DNA from: Prevotella sp.
GTDB lineage: Bacteria > Bacteroidota > Bacteroidia > Bacteroidales > Bacteroidaceae
Reading direction: 5' to 3'
Assembly: GCA_022511055.1 (NCBI GenBank)
Contig: JAFLSH010000183.1
Coordinates: forward strand, 1-5,646
DNA length: 5,646 nt
Positions 1 to 5,572 of the stretch are shown one piece after another. Position 1 is the first letter of the stretch. Each line of letters begins with the position of its first letter. Below the pieces are notes generated by a model, which worked only from the letters and a program-made list of their open reading frames with translations, searched no databases and was not told the DNA's origin. A program made the translations under genes and the position numbers.

Positions 1-1391
1 TGGCAACCACAGTCAACTACATGGACCGTCAGGTCCTGTCGCTAACATGGAAAGACTTCATCGCGCCCGAGTTCCACTGGACCGATGCTGACTACGGAAC
101 GATTACCGGCTGGTTTTCCATTTTCTACGCCATAGCCAACCTCTTTGCCGGCAAGTTCATCGACTGGATGGGCACGAAGAAGGGCTATCTCATCGCCATC
201 TTCGTCTGGTCTACAGGCGCCGTGATGCACGCCGGCTGCGGCTGGGTCGCCATGAAGATGGAGGGCTACGACTCTATCGAGGCACTGCGCTTGGTGCAGG
301 CCGGCAGCGATGCCGCCGTGGCCATTGCCACCATTTCGGTCTGGCTGTTCCTCTCGTGCCGCATGATTCTCGCCCTTGGTGAAGCCGGCAACTTCCCCGC
401 TGCCATCAAGGTCACCGCCGAGTACTTCCCGAAGAAAGACCGCGCTTTCTCTACGTCAATCTTCAACAGCGGCGCTTCTGTCGGTGCGCTGGCCGCACCT
501 GCCACCATTCCCCTGCTGGCACGTGCCTGGGGCTGGGAGATGTCGTTTGTCATCATCGGCGTGTTAGGCTATGTGTGGATGGGGCTCTGGATTTGGCTCT
601 ACGACAAACCCCACAAGAGCCCGCGTGTCAACCAGGCTGAACTGAACTACATCGAGCAAGACAGTGACATCTCTGAGGTGCAGAACAAACAGGAGGCAAA
701 GGAAGAAAAGACCATCTCGTTCTGGAAGTGCTTCACCTACAAGCAGACCTGGTCGTTCATCGTGGGCAAGCTCATGACTGACGGCGTGTGGTGGTTCTTC
801 CTCTTCTGGGCACCCGCCTACTTCTCTGACCAGTATGGCTACACCTCCGACTCTGCCATGGGCATTCTGCTCATCCTGACACTCTACACCATCGTAACCG
901 TTCTCAGCATCGGCGGCGGCTATCTGCCCACCTATTTCGTCGAGAAGCGCGGCATGAATCCCTATCTTGGCCGCATGCGCGCCATGCTCATCTTCGCCTG
1001 CTTCCCGCTGCTCGGTCTGTTCGCACAGCCTCTCGGTGCCTACAGCCCCTGGTGGCCCGCCATTCTGATTGGTCTGTTAGGCGCCGGTCATCAGGCTTGG
1101 TCGGCCAACCTCTTCTCTACCATTGGCGACATGTTCCCCAAGTCCACCATCGGCACCATCACCGGCATCGGCTCCATGGCCGGCGGCCTGGGCTCGTTTG
1201 CCATCAACAAAGGCTCTGGTAACTTCTTCGACTGGGCGGCTGCCCAGGGCGAGGCGTTCCAGTTCTTCGGCTTCGATGGCAAGCCGGCGGCCTACATGGT
1301 CGTGTTCTGCATCTGCGCCGTGGCCTACCTCATCGGCTGGTGCATCATGAAGTCGCTCGTACCGAAGTATAAGCCCATCGTGGTTGAGTAA
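1..1391 (+). CDS. MFS transporter, hexuronate (ExuT-like) ACS family, 5'-truncated by window edge
   Basis: This is an inner-membrane major facilitator of the anion:cation symporter (ACS) group, which typically imports hexuronates such as galacturonate or glucuronate with protons. The first visible Met (nt 21) is probably not the start: codons 3-20 read ATTVNY in frame, and (T)xNYMDRQVLS is the conserved end of helix 1 in this family, so the N-terminus lies upstream of the window. Counting from that internal Met, the second half of the family signature is clear: RMILALGEAGNFPAAIK at 114-130, AEYFPKKDRA at 133-142 and IFNSGASVGALAAP at 147-160. A charged cytoplasmic loop (about 203-235) separates the two six-helix halves. 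The C-terminal half keeps multiple hydrophobic segments and ends in a short charged tail before TAA. ExuT-like specificity is inferred from family resemblance; other organic anions are possible. It converges on the SDR gene and so is not co-transcribed with it. Confidence 0.85.
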   Translation, partial: ATTVNYMDRQVLSLTWKDFIAPEFHWTDADYGTITGWFSIFYAIANLFAGKFIDWMGTKKGYLIAIFVWSTGAVMHAGCGWVAMKMEGYDSIEALRLVQAGSDAAVAIATISVWLFLSCRMILALGEAGNFPAAIKVTAEYFPKKDRAFSTSIFNSGASVGALAAPATIPLLARAWGWEMSFVIIGVLGYVWMGLWIWLYDKPHKSPRVNQAELNYIEQDSDISEVQNKQEAKEEKTISFWKCFTYKQTWSFIVGKLMTDGVWWFFLFWAPAYFSDQYGYTSDSAMGILLILTLYTIVTVLSIGGGYLPTYFVEKRGMNPYLGRMRAMLIFACFPLLGLFAQPLGAYSPWWPAILIGLLGAGHQAWSANLFSTIGDMFPKSTIGTITGIGSMAGGLGSFAINKGSGNFFDWAAAQGEAFQFFGFDGKPAAYMVVFCICAVAYLIGWCIMKSLVPKYKPIVVE

Positions 1392-1434
1392 ACAAACCGC
1401 ACTGCCCTGCAAACAGGGCGGCAAATCGCTATAG

Positions 1435-1469
1435 AAATCGGGCGGAAACTCTGAGTTTCCGCCCGATTT
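1435..1469. terminator. Strong, probably bidirectional, intrinsic terminator between convergent genes
   Basis: A perfect 16-bp stem (1435-1450 with 1454-1469) closes a 3-nt CTG loop. Its core is GC-rich (GGGCGGAAACT) and its ends are AAAT/ATTT, so a short U-run follows the GC core on either strand. On the + strand it continues into GTGTTTTGTTCG. It lies 44 nt after the MFS stop and 53 nt beyond the SDR stop, as expected for a shared terminator of convergent genes. A weaker 6-bp hairpin (GCCCTG 1404-1409 with CAGGGC 1414-1419) sits just after the MFS stop. Confidence 0.85.
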
Positions 1470-1521
1470 GTGTTTTGTTCGTTGCCGTTTCGCGTTCCGT
1501 TCTTCGCCGGTCCGTCTGCCG

Positions 1522-2544
1522 TCACCCGGCGACCCACTCCTTCGCCCGCTCCTGAGCCTCAATCACCCGGTCGCACCACGCATCAAACTCAGGCTCAGCC
1601 TGTTGCAGCTCGGGGTGGGCAAGAATGTAGGAAACGCAGCGGCGGACACCCTCCTCAAAGCGCACGGTAGCCTGGAATCCGGGAACGACCCGCTTGAGCT
1701 TCGAGCAGTCGAAGACCACCGTCACAGCCTTGTCGCCCGTCAGGTTGCCCTCCAGCTCATACTCCTCGGGAGCTACGGCCGCAAGGAAGCTCGACGACAC
1801 ATAATAGGGCTTGTAGGGCACACCCAGGGCATCGGCCACCGCCTGATAGATTTGATTCCACGTCAGCGACTCGTCTGACATAATCTGGAACGTCTCGCCG
1901 ATAGCGTGGGGATTGCCCAACAGGCCGATGAAGCCTTTGGCAAAGTCGCCGCTCCACGTCATGGTCCACAGCGAGCTGCCGTCGCCATGCACAATGACGG
2001 GCTTCCCTTCCATCATGCGCTTCAGCACCTGCCACGAGCCCTTCGGGCCGTGTACGCTGGTAGGTACGCCGCGCTCGCAATAGGTGTGGCTGGGGCGAAT
2101 GATAGTGACGGGGAATCCCTGCTCACGATAGAGCTTCATCAGCAGCTCCTCGCAGGCTATCTTGTTGCGTGAGTACGCCCAGTGCGGATTGGCCAATGTC
2201 GTTCCCTCGTCGATGACGTAGTTACGGGCAGGCTTGTGGTAGGCGGATGCCGAACTGATGTAGACATACTGTCGGGTACGGCCGGCAAACAGGCGATAGT
2301 CGCGCTCCACCTGCTCCGGCACGAAGCCGATGAAATCGCAGACGACATCGAACTGCATGTCGCCCAGTTTCCTCACGACTTCCGCCTCATCGTTAATGTC
2401 AACCGTGATTTGCCTGACATTGGCGGGCACTTCGCTGCTGCGGTTGCCGCGATTGAGCAGCCACAGCTCATGCTCCGTCGCTGCCAGCTGCTGGGTAATG
2501 GCACTACTGATAGTGCCCGTTCCACCGATAAAAAGAATTACCAT
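1522..2544 (-). CDS. NAD(P)-dependent epimerase/dehydratase, extended SDR family
   Basis: This is a cytoplasmic 340-residue Rossmann-fold oxidoreductase of the NAD-dependent epimerase/dehydratase class, which usually acts on nucleotide-linked or free sugars. The dinucleotide-binding glycine motif GGTGTIS is at residues 7-13, directly after the first beta strand. An acidic residue pair appears at the end of VVCDF (about 67-71). The SSAS segment (97-100) supplies the usual catalytic Ser, and the catalytic pair is Y124 and K128 in YSRNK. RPSHTY (150-155) and HGDGSSLWTMTWSGDFAKG (186-204) match the substrate-side motifs of extended SDRs. The length is normal. The start ATG puts the first beta strand (MVILFIGG) right at the N-terminus, as in the family. 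It is divergent from the symporter gene and convergent with the MFS gene, so context does not identify the substrate. A role in uronate or sugar metabolism is conceivable but unproven; a plastid CSP41-like or reductase relative is another possibility. Confidence 0.85.
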   Translation of the reverse strand: MVILFIGGTGTISSAITQQLAATEHELWLLNRGNRSSEVPANVRQITVDINDEAEVVRKLGDMQFDVVCDFIGFVPEQVERDYRLFAGRTRQYVYISSASAYHKPARNYVIDEGTTLANPHWAYSRNKIACEELLMKLYREQGFPVTIIRPSHTYCERGVPTSVHGPKGSWQVLKRMMEGKPVIVHGDGSSLWTMTWSGDFAKGFIGLLGNPHAIGETFQIMSDESLTWNQIYQAVADALGVPYKPYYVSSSFLAAVAPEEYELEGNLTGDKAVTVVFDCSKLKRVVPGFQATVRFEEGVRRCVSYILAHPELQQAEPEFDAWCDRVIEAQERAKEWVAG

Positions 2545-2571
2545 GATTCTTGCGTTTTAGTTTTCTGATTG

Positions 2572-2579
2572 CAAAGATA
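2572..2579 (-). promoter_or_regulatory. Bacteroidetes -7 promoter box for the SDR gene
   Basis: On the minus strand this reads TATCTTTG, a full match to the Bacteroidetes -7 consensus TAnnTTTG, followed by C. It lies 27 nt upstream of the SDR start codon, which would give a leader of roughly 20 nt. I find no convincing TTTG -33 element at the usual 19-21 nt spacing, so the promoter may be weak or activator-dependent. Confidence 0.6.
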
Positions 2580-2664
2580 CGAAAAAAATGCCTGAGCCAG
2601 TCCGCAGGCCACCTGATTAACATATATTAAGGCATCCGAGCAGGCTTTTCTCGCAGATTTCACG

Positions 2665-2672
2665 TACCTTTG
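2665..2672 (+). promoter_or_regulatory. Bacteroidetes -7 promoter box for the AGCS symporter gene
   Basis: The sequence TACCTTTG matches TAnnTTTG exactly. Only 5 nt separate it from the ATG at 2678, so transcription would be predicted to begin at or within a few bases of the start codon. No clear -33 TTTG is visible upstream. The box could be a chance match, but it is the only good candidate in the 133-bp divergent intergenic region on this strand. Confidence 0.5.
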
Positions 2673-2677
2673 TCGCT

Positions 2678-4105
2678 ATGAATGAGTTGTTTGCCCTGAT
2701 AGACCGTCTGCAAGACTTCCTCTGGACCTACGTCGTTCTGGCCATGCTGGCCGGTTGTTCGCTCTATTTCACGTGCCGCCTGCGCTTCGTGCAGTTTCGG
2801 CGGATGGGCGAGATGTGCCGCCTGCTGTTCAGCAGCACGACAGCGGCCGAGGGCGGCAAGAAGCACGTCAACTCGTTTCAGGCATTTGCCATCAGCCTGG
2901 CCAGCCGTGTCGGCACGGGCAACCTGGCCGGTGTGGCTTCGGCCATAGCCGTCGGCGGCCCCGGCGCGGTGTTCTGGATGTGGATGATGGCGCTGTTTGC
3001 CGCCGCCACTGCCTTCATGGAGGCCACGCTAGCCCAGCTCTACAAGCGGCGGGGCGAGGACTCGTTCTACGGCGGCCCTGCCTACTACATGCAGCACGGC
3101 CTGCACCGCCGCTGGATGGGCATACTGTTCGGGCTGGGCATCATCGCCTCATTCGGCATAGCCAACCAGATGATGCAGAGCCGCACCATCTGCGATGCCG
3201 TCGATGCGCAGTTCGGCGTAGGCAGCGTAGCGGTCGCGGCAGTGCTGACGCTGTTGGTGACGGGGGTCATCTTCGGCGGCATCCATCGCATCTCGCGCTT
3301 CTCGGCAGTCGTCGTGCCTGTCATGGCGGTGGGCTACCTGGTGCTGTCGGTCTACATCCTCATCGCAAACATCCAGCACGTGCCGGCCATGCTGACCCTG
3401 ATTGTGCGGAGCGCCTTCGGACTGGAGCCCGCCGTGGGCGGCGTGGTGGGCGTGGCCGTCATGCAGGGCGTGAAGCGCGGCCTGTTCAGCAACGAGGCCG
3501 GCGAGGGCAGCGCGCCACACGCCGCAGCCACAGCCAGCATATCGCACCCCGTCAAGCAAGGGCTGCTGCAGTCGATGGGCGTGTTTGCCGACACGCTGGT
3601 CATCTGCACATGCACGGCTTTCGTCATTCTGCTCTCCGGGCTCTACGCCAACGGAGAAGACGGCAGCATACTGACGGGCAGCGCAATGGAGCATCACCTC
3701 GGCAGCTTCGGCCGGTGGTATCTCACGCTCATCGTCTTCCTCTTTGCCTTCAGCACCATCGTCGCCAACTACTTCTACGGCGAGTCGAACATCCGCTTCA
3801 TCACGCGCCGCAAGTGGCCTATACAGCTGTTCCGCCTCGTGTCGCTGCTGACCGTGTTCGTAGGCGGCGTGGTCACGTTGCAGCAGGCATGGTCGTTTGT
3901 CGACCTCTTCATGGCCTTCATCGTCATACTCAATCTGGCGGCCATCATCCAGCTCGCACCCCATGCCTACCGCCTGATGGGCGACTACTTCCGCCAGCGC
4001 GCCGACGGGCGCGACCCCGTTTTCCACCGCTCCATGCTGCCTGAGATAGAGGCCGACATCGAGTGCTGGGATGAGGCATCCGCGGAGCGTGTCCACGACA
4101 ACTGA
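2678..4105 (+). CDS. Sodium:alanine/glycine symporter, AGCS family
   Basis: This is an integral inner-membrane transporter of the alanine or glycine:cation symporter family, which imports small neutral amino acids with Na+. The 475-residue length is normal. Family motifs appear in order: the N-terminal segment ending YFTCRLRFVQFRR (30-42), then SRVGTGNLAGVASAIAVGGP (76-95) followed by GAVFWMW (96-102), which includes the conserved GTGN of the substrate/ion site. Next come FYGGPAYYM (130-138), the signature GLFSNEAGEGSAPHAAA (268-284), and FSTIVANYFYGE (358-369). Around ten or eleven hydrophobic helices are visible, and the last ~45 residues are a hydrophilic cytoplasmic tail. The chosen ATG gives the usual short N-terminus before helix 1; the next Met (residue 23) would cut into that helix. 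It is a single-gene unit with a promoter box abutting the start and a weak hairpin after the stop. Whether alanine or glycine is preferred cannot be told. Confidence 0.92.
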   Translation: MNELFALIDRLQDFLWTYVVLAMLAGCSLYFTCRLRFVQFRRMGEMCRLLFSSTTAAEGGKKHVNSFQAFAISLASRVGTGNLAGVASAIAVGGPGAVFWMWMMALFAAATAFMEATLAQLYKRRGEDSFYGGPAYYMQHGLHRRWMGILFGLGIIASFGIANQMMQSRTICDAVDAQFGVGSVAVAAVLTLLVTGVIFGGIHRISRFSAVVVPVMAVGYLVLSVYILIANIQHVPAMLTLIVRSAFGLEPAVGGVVGVAVMQGVKRGLFSNEAGEGSAPHAAATASISHPVKQGLLQSMGVFADTLVICTCTAFVILLSGLYANGEDGSILTGSAMEHHLGSFGRWYLTLIVFLFAFSTIVANYFYGESNIRFITRRKWPIQLFRLVSLLTVFVGGVVTLQQAWSFVDLFMAFIVILNLAAIIQLAPHAYRLMGDYFRQRADGRDPVFHRSMLPEIEADIECWDEASAERVHDN

Positions 4106-4111
4106 ACAGGC

Positions 4112-4136
4112 AACGACCGCCCAAAAGGTTGTTTTT
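4112..4136 (+). terminator. Possible weak intrinsic terminator of the AGCS gene
   Basis: AACGACC (4112-4118) pairs with GGTTGTT (4127-4133) as a 7-bp stem with one G-U wobble around an 8-nt loop. The T-rich end reads GTTTTTC. It starts 6 nt after the TGA stop. The stem is short and only moderately GC-rich, so efficiency is doubtful. Confidence 0.45.
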
Positions 4137-4271
4137 CATGGCCTCTTCCTGACCATTTTTTGTTTTCCTCGGCAAAAATTTCAGAAAAAAGTCTCAACTA
4201 TACATTTTTCAACGTATCTTTCTGAACGACAGATAATTGCAGTGTGTATAGCGCACTATTCCCCACCCTTG

Positions 4272-4351
4272 ACTATACATGGTTTTGGCCATTTTCATGT
4301 TATTTTCTACACTTTAGGATTCCAAGTGTTGGCAGAGAAATACCACCCCCA
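4272..4351 (+). repeat. Left arm of an 80-nt near-perfect inverted repeat
   Basis: This arm is the reverse complement of 4595-4674 at 79 of 80 positions. The single mismatch is at 4281 (G), opposite 4665 (T), and the inner 70 nt are perfect. The outer end is ACTATACAT and the inner end is CCACCCCCA. Beyond the outer end the two arms stay loosely similar for about ten more bases: CCACCC on this side, GGGTGG on the other, with a 1-nt length difference. The inner end also forms a small local hairpin, CCCCC 4346-4350 with GGGGG 4360-4364, that would compete with long-range pairing. Confidence 0.97.
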
Positions 4352-4403
4352 GTTTTTTCGGGGGCAGTAAACTCGGTATTTTGTCGCCATTTTTTATACA
4401 AAA

Positions 4404-4529
4404 TCTCCGTGAGTTTCGGCAAAAAAGCGCCACTTTAGAACGAAAAAGCGCCACTTTAGGAAAATTACTCCGTGAGTTTTGGAAAATACTCCGTGAGTTT
4501 TGGGCAAAACTCCATGAGTTTTTCCCGAA
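4404..4529. repeat. 21-bp tandem array of six units in two module types
   Basis: Six consecutive units begin at 4404, 4425, 4446, 4467, 4488 and 4509, all exactly 21 bp apart. Units 1, 4, 5 and 6 carry CTCCGTGAGTTT (unit 6 has A for G). Units 2 and 3 carry AAGCGCCACTTTAG. The order is therefore A-B-B-A-A-A. Each module has its own small dyad: ACTC-CGT-GAGT in A (extended to AAAACTC/GAGTTTT in unit 6) and AAAG/CTTT in B. Short A-tracts recur between units. A degenerate next unit begins ACTCACC at 4530, and a B-like CGCCAT lies at 4385, one base out of phase. No spacer diversity of the CRISPR kind is present. Confidence 0.93.
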
Positions 4530-4594
4530 ACTCACCTACTAAACCTAACTTACCTACCCCGCCTGCCGTTCACCCAACTCTTAACCTCCAGAAA

Positions 4595-4674
4595 TGGGGG
4601 TGGTATTTCTCTGCCAACACTTGGAATCCTAAAGTGTAGAAAATAACATGAAAATGGCCAAAACTATGTATAGT
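4595..4674 (-). repeat. Right arm of the 80-nt near-perfect inverted repeat
   Basis: This is the reverse complement of 4272-4351 and is separated from it by 243 bp. Transcribed as one RNA, the two arms would form an ~80-bp duplex with the 21-bp array in the loop. The outer end is ATGTATAGT. No unambiguous direct target-site duplication is visible outside the two ends; only a TTG trinucleotide recurs near both. A transposon-type origin (a MITE-like element with long terminal inverted repeats) is therefore possible but not demonstrated. Confidence 0.97.
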
Positions 4675-4702
4675 TGGGGTGGAAAATACACCAACTATAC
4701 AT
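4666..4702. repeat. 12-bp hairpin made by two facing 9-mer copies
   Basis: ATGTATAGTTGG (4666-4677) is the exact reverse complement of CCAACTATACAT (4691-4702), with a 13-nt loop. Its left half overlaps the outer end of the long right arm, so pairing here would compete with the closing base pairs of the 80-nt duplex. Confidence 0.85.
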
Positions 4703-4749
4703 ACCATAACATTCTACTTCTCAATTGGTTATGCGTATTTATGTATAGT
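4694..4749. repeat. Bulged 17-bp hairpin downstream of the long inverted repeat
   Basis: ACTATAC (4694-4700) pairs with GTATAGT (4743-4749). ATACCATAAC (4701-4710) pairs with GTTATG (4728-4733) plus GTAT (4735-4738), with one bulged C at 4734. A 4-nt internal bulge (4739-4742) and a 17-nt loop complete the structure. It shares 4694-4702 with the preceding hairpin, so the two cannot form together. Confidence 0.7.
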
Positions 4750-4837
4750 CTGGCATTTTTTCCAAAAAAATTGGAGAAGGTAATAATACATGAGATGCCA
4801 CGAATGAGTTATCCTACTGCTGTGTTAGTGCCTTTGC

Positions 4838-5260
4838 TTATTCCTTCACCTTGCTGACAAACTCTGCAGGAGTCAATACAAGGATGTCAAAATCTTGGAA
4901 TCCCTTTTTGTCGCGAGTGATGATTAAGTCGGGATGATACGGCAGTGCCGACAAATATTGCACTGCATCTTCGTAATCGTATGGCTTCATATTTGCTGCC
5001 TTTTCTAAAATGCTTGCATCAACATTACTTATAGTGAACATATGCAACATTTCCTTTATCTGCTTCAAGACAGCTTTTCCGTCATAGTGCTTTGGAAGCA
5101 CGTATGCGCAATTCACAATGCTGATTGACGAAATAATGCCAATTAAATAACCGTCATCCACCATTGAAAAGATAGCAGCAGCATCTTGAAAGAAACCTTC
5201 TCGCATTGCCAAATGGTCAAGCAGAACATTGGTGTCTATCAATGCTTTTATTTGTTCCAT
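4838..5260 (-). CDS. PIN-domain toxin (VapC-like ribonuclease, PIN_3 type)
   Basis: This is a cytoplasmic 140-residue PIN-domain protein and the probable endoribonuclease toxin of a type II toxin-antitoxin pair. The fold is recognisable from end to end. ALIDTNVLLDHL (6-17) supplies the first metal-binding Asp, D9. SSISIVNCAYVL (44-55) corresponds to the second conserved helix. YDYEDAVQYLSA (94-105) carries E97/D98, and DLIITRDKKGF (111-121) carries D117. The C-terminus, ILVLTPAEFV, is the usual final strand and helix of the PIN_3 group. Position 50 in the second motif is Asn, where classical VapC proteins often have an acidic residue. The start ATG lies inside the last codons of the upstream gene, giving a 13-nt overlap that suggests translational coupling. 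RNA cleavage is known for the family; the target here is unknown. The A/T-rich composition differs from the metabolic genes to the left. Confidence 0.9.
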   Translation of the reverse strand: MEQIKALIDTNVLLDHLAMREGFFQDAAAIFSMVDDGYLIGIISSISIVNCAYVLPKHYDGKAVLKQIKEMLHMFTISNVDASILEKAANMKPYDYEDAVQYLSALPYHPDLIITRDKKGFQDFDILVLTPAEFVSKVKE

Positions 5261-5514
5261 CTCGCCCAGCGTTCTTCAATTTCTTTTTCCAAATCGGCAT
5301 CATCGGTGAGTGTACCTAAAGCCATTGCCATCACCTTTTCCGAAGGCACATAGTCCTTCGGTATCTTTGGAAATACAAGTTCCTTTTTCTGATCTCCTTT
5401 CTCTATGTTTTCCGCAGCCTCCATTAAATGACTCGCCAGCCAACGCTGATTAGTTGCTGTCAGTGAAAGCCCTTGCAGATAGCTCCAGAGGTTGTTAAGT
5501 GCTGCTGTATTCAT
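5248..5514 (-). CDS. Small antitoxin-like protein paired with the PIN toxin
   Basis: This 88-residue protein is the probable antitoxin that binds and neutralises the downstream PIN toxin. It begins MNTAALNNLWSYLQGLSL, a predicted helical segment, followed by NQRWLASHLMEAAENIEKG (about 24-42). A Pro/Lys-rich linker (LVFPKIPKDYVPSEKV, about 50-65) leads to a highly charged C-terminal helix (DADLEKEIEERWARWNK) that is suited to toxin binding. I do not recognise a classical DNA-binding fold with certainty. The frame stays open upstream to an ATG at 5598, but that start would lie upstream of the promoter boxes at 5541-5572, so the ATG at 5514, preceded by an A-rich leader, is chosen. The antitoxin-first order and 13-nt overlap with the toxin are typical of VapBC-type operons. 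The antitoxin role is inferred mainly from position. Confidence 0.8.
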   Translation of the reverse strand: MNTAALNNLWSYLQGLSLTATNQRWLASHLMEAAENIEKGDQKKELVFPKIPKDYVPSEKVMAMALGTLTDDADLEKEIEERWARWNK

Positions 5515-5540
5515 ATTTTTTTGATTATGTTTTGATGCTG

Positions 5541-5572
5541 CAAAGATACAAACAATCTCAGAAATCACCAAA
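5541..5572 (-). promoter_or_regulatory. Bacteroidetes-type promoter (-33 and -7 boxes) of the toxin-antitoxin operon
   Basis: Read on the minus strand, TTTG (5572-5569) is followed after exactly 20 nt by TATCTTTG (5548-5541). This matches the Bacteroidetes pattern TTTG-N19 to 21-TAnnTTTG at both boxes. The -7 box ends 26 nt before the antitoxin ATG at 5514, giving an A-rich leader of about 20 nt. This is the best promoter in the window. Confidence 0.8.

Larger units (their letters stand above)
4197..4749. repeat. Five dispersed copies of the 9-bp motif ACTATACAT
   Basis: Exact copies lie at 4197-4205 (+), 4272-4280 (+), 4666-4674 (-), 4694-4702 (+) and 4741-4749 (-). Three copies (4197, 4666 and 4694) extend to AACTATACAT when read in motif orientation, and the 4666 and 4694 copies to CCAACTATACAT. 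Two of the copies are the outer ends of the long inverted repeat, while the other three lie outside it. I find no copy elsewhere in the window. Five exact 9-mers in about 550 bp is far beyond chance even in AT-rich DNA. Function is unknown; a protein-binding site or element end are both possible. Confidence 0.9.
4106..4837. other. AT-rich, repeat-dense intergenic region without a supported gene
   Basis: About 730 bp lie between the symporter stop and the toxin stop. Base composition drops sharply to A/T-rich here. Short open frames exist on both strands, but each runs through repeat arms or has no recognisable domain. What the stretch does hold is structure: a long inverted repeat, a 21-bp tandem array in its loop, five copies of a 9-bp motif, and extra hairpins on the right. 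It may be a small non-autonomous element, a structured RNA locus or a protein-binding array; the sequence alone does not decide. Confidence 0.8.

Noticed and set aside
21..1391. Met at position 21 as the true start of the MFS transporter
   Set aside because: The frame is open to the window edge and the preceding codons encode ATTVNY, part of the conserved family motif ending helix 1, so the gene begins upstream.
2755..4044. Long open frame in another + frame within the symporter, and a 315-codon frame antisense to it
   Set aside because: Both are shadows of GC-rich codon usage. The overlapping AGCS frame has full family motifs, while these give Arg/His-rich, low-information translations.
4071..4438. 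Two + strand open frames after the symporter (4071-4370 and 4244-4438)
   Set aside because: The first starts inside the symporter gene. Both run through the left repeat arm, look compositionally non-coding and have no recognisable motif.
4404..4529. CRISPR array
   Set aside because: Units are contiguous 21-mers without unique spacers and no cas gene is present.
4269..4677. TTG as a target-site duplication flanking the long inverted repeat
   Set aside because: It is only three bases and not symmetrically placed relative to the arm ends, so it cannot be distinguished from chance.
4751..4800. TGGCAT/ATGCCA inverted pair as a toxin-operon terminator
   Set aside because: The stem is only 6 bp with a 38-nt loop and has no suitable U-tract on the minus strand.
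4648..4857. 69-codon + strand open frame between the repeats and the toxin
   Set aside because: It begins inside the right repeat arm, runs through two hairpins, ends antisense to the toxin's 3' end and shows no domain or promoter box.
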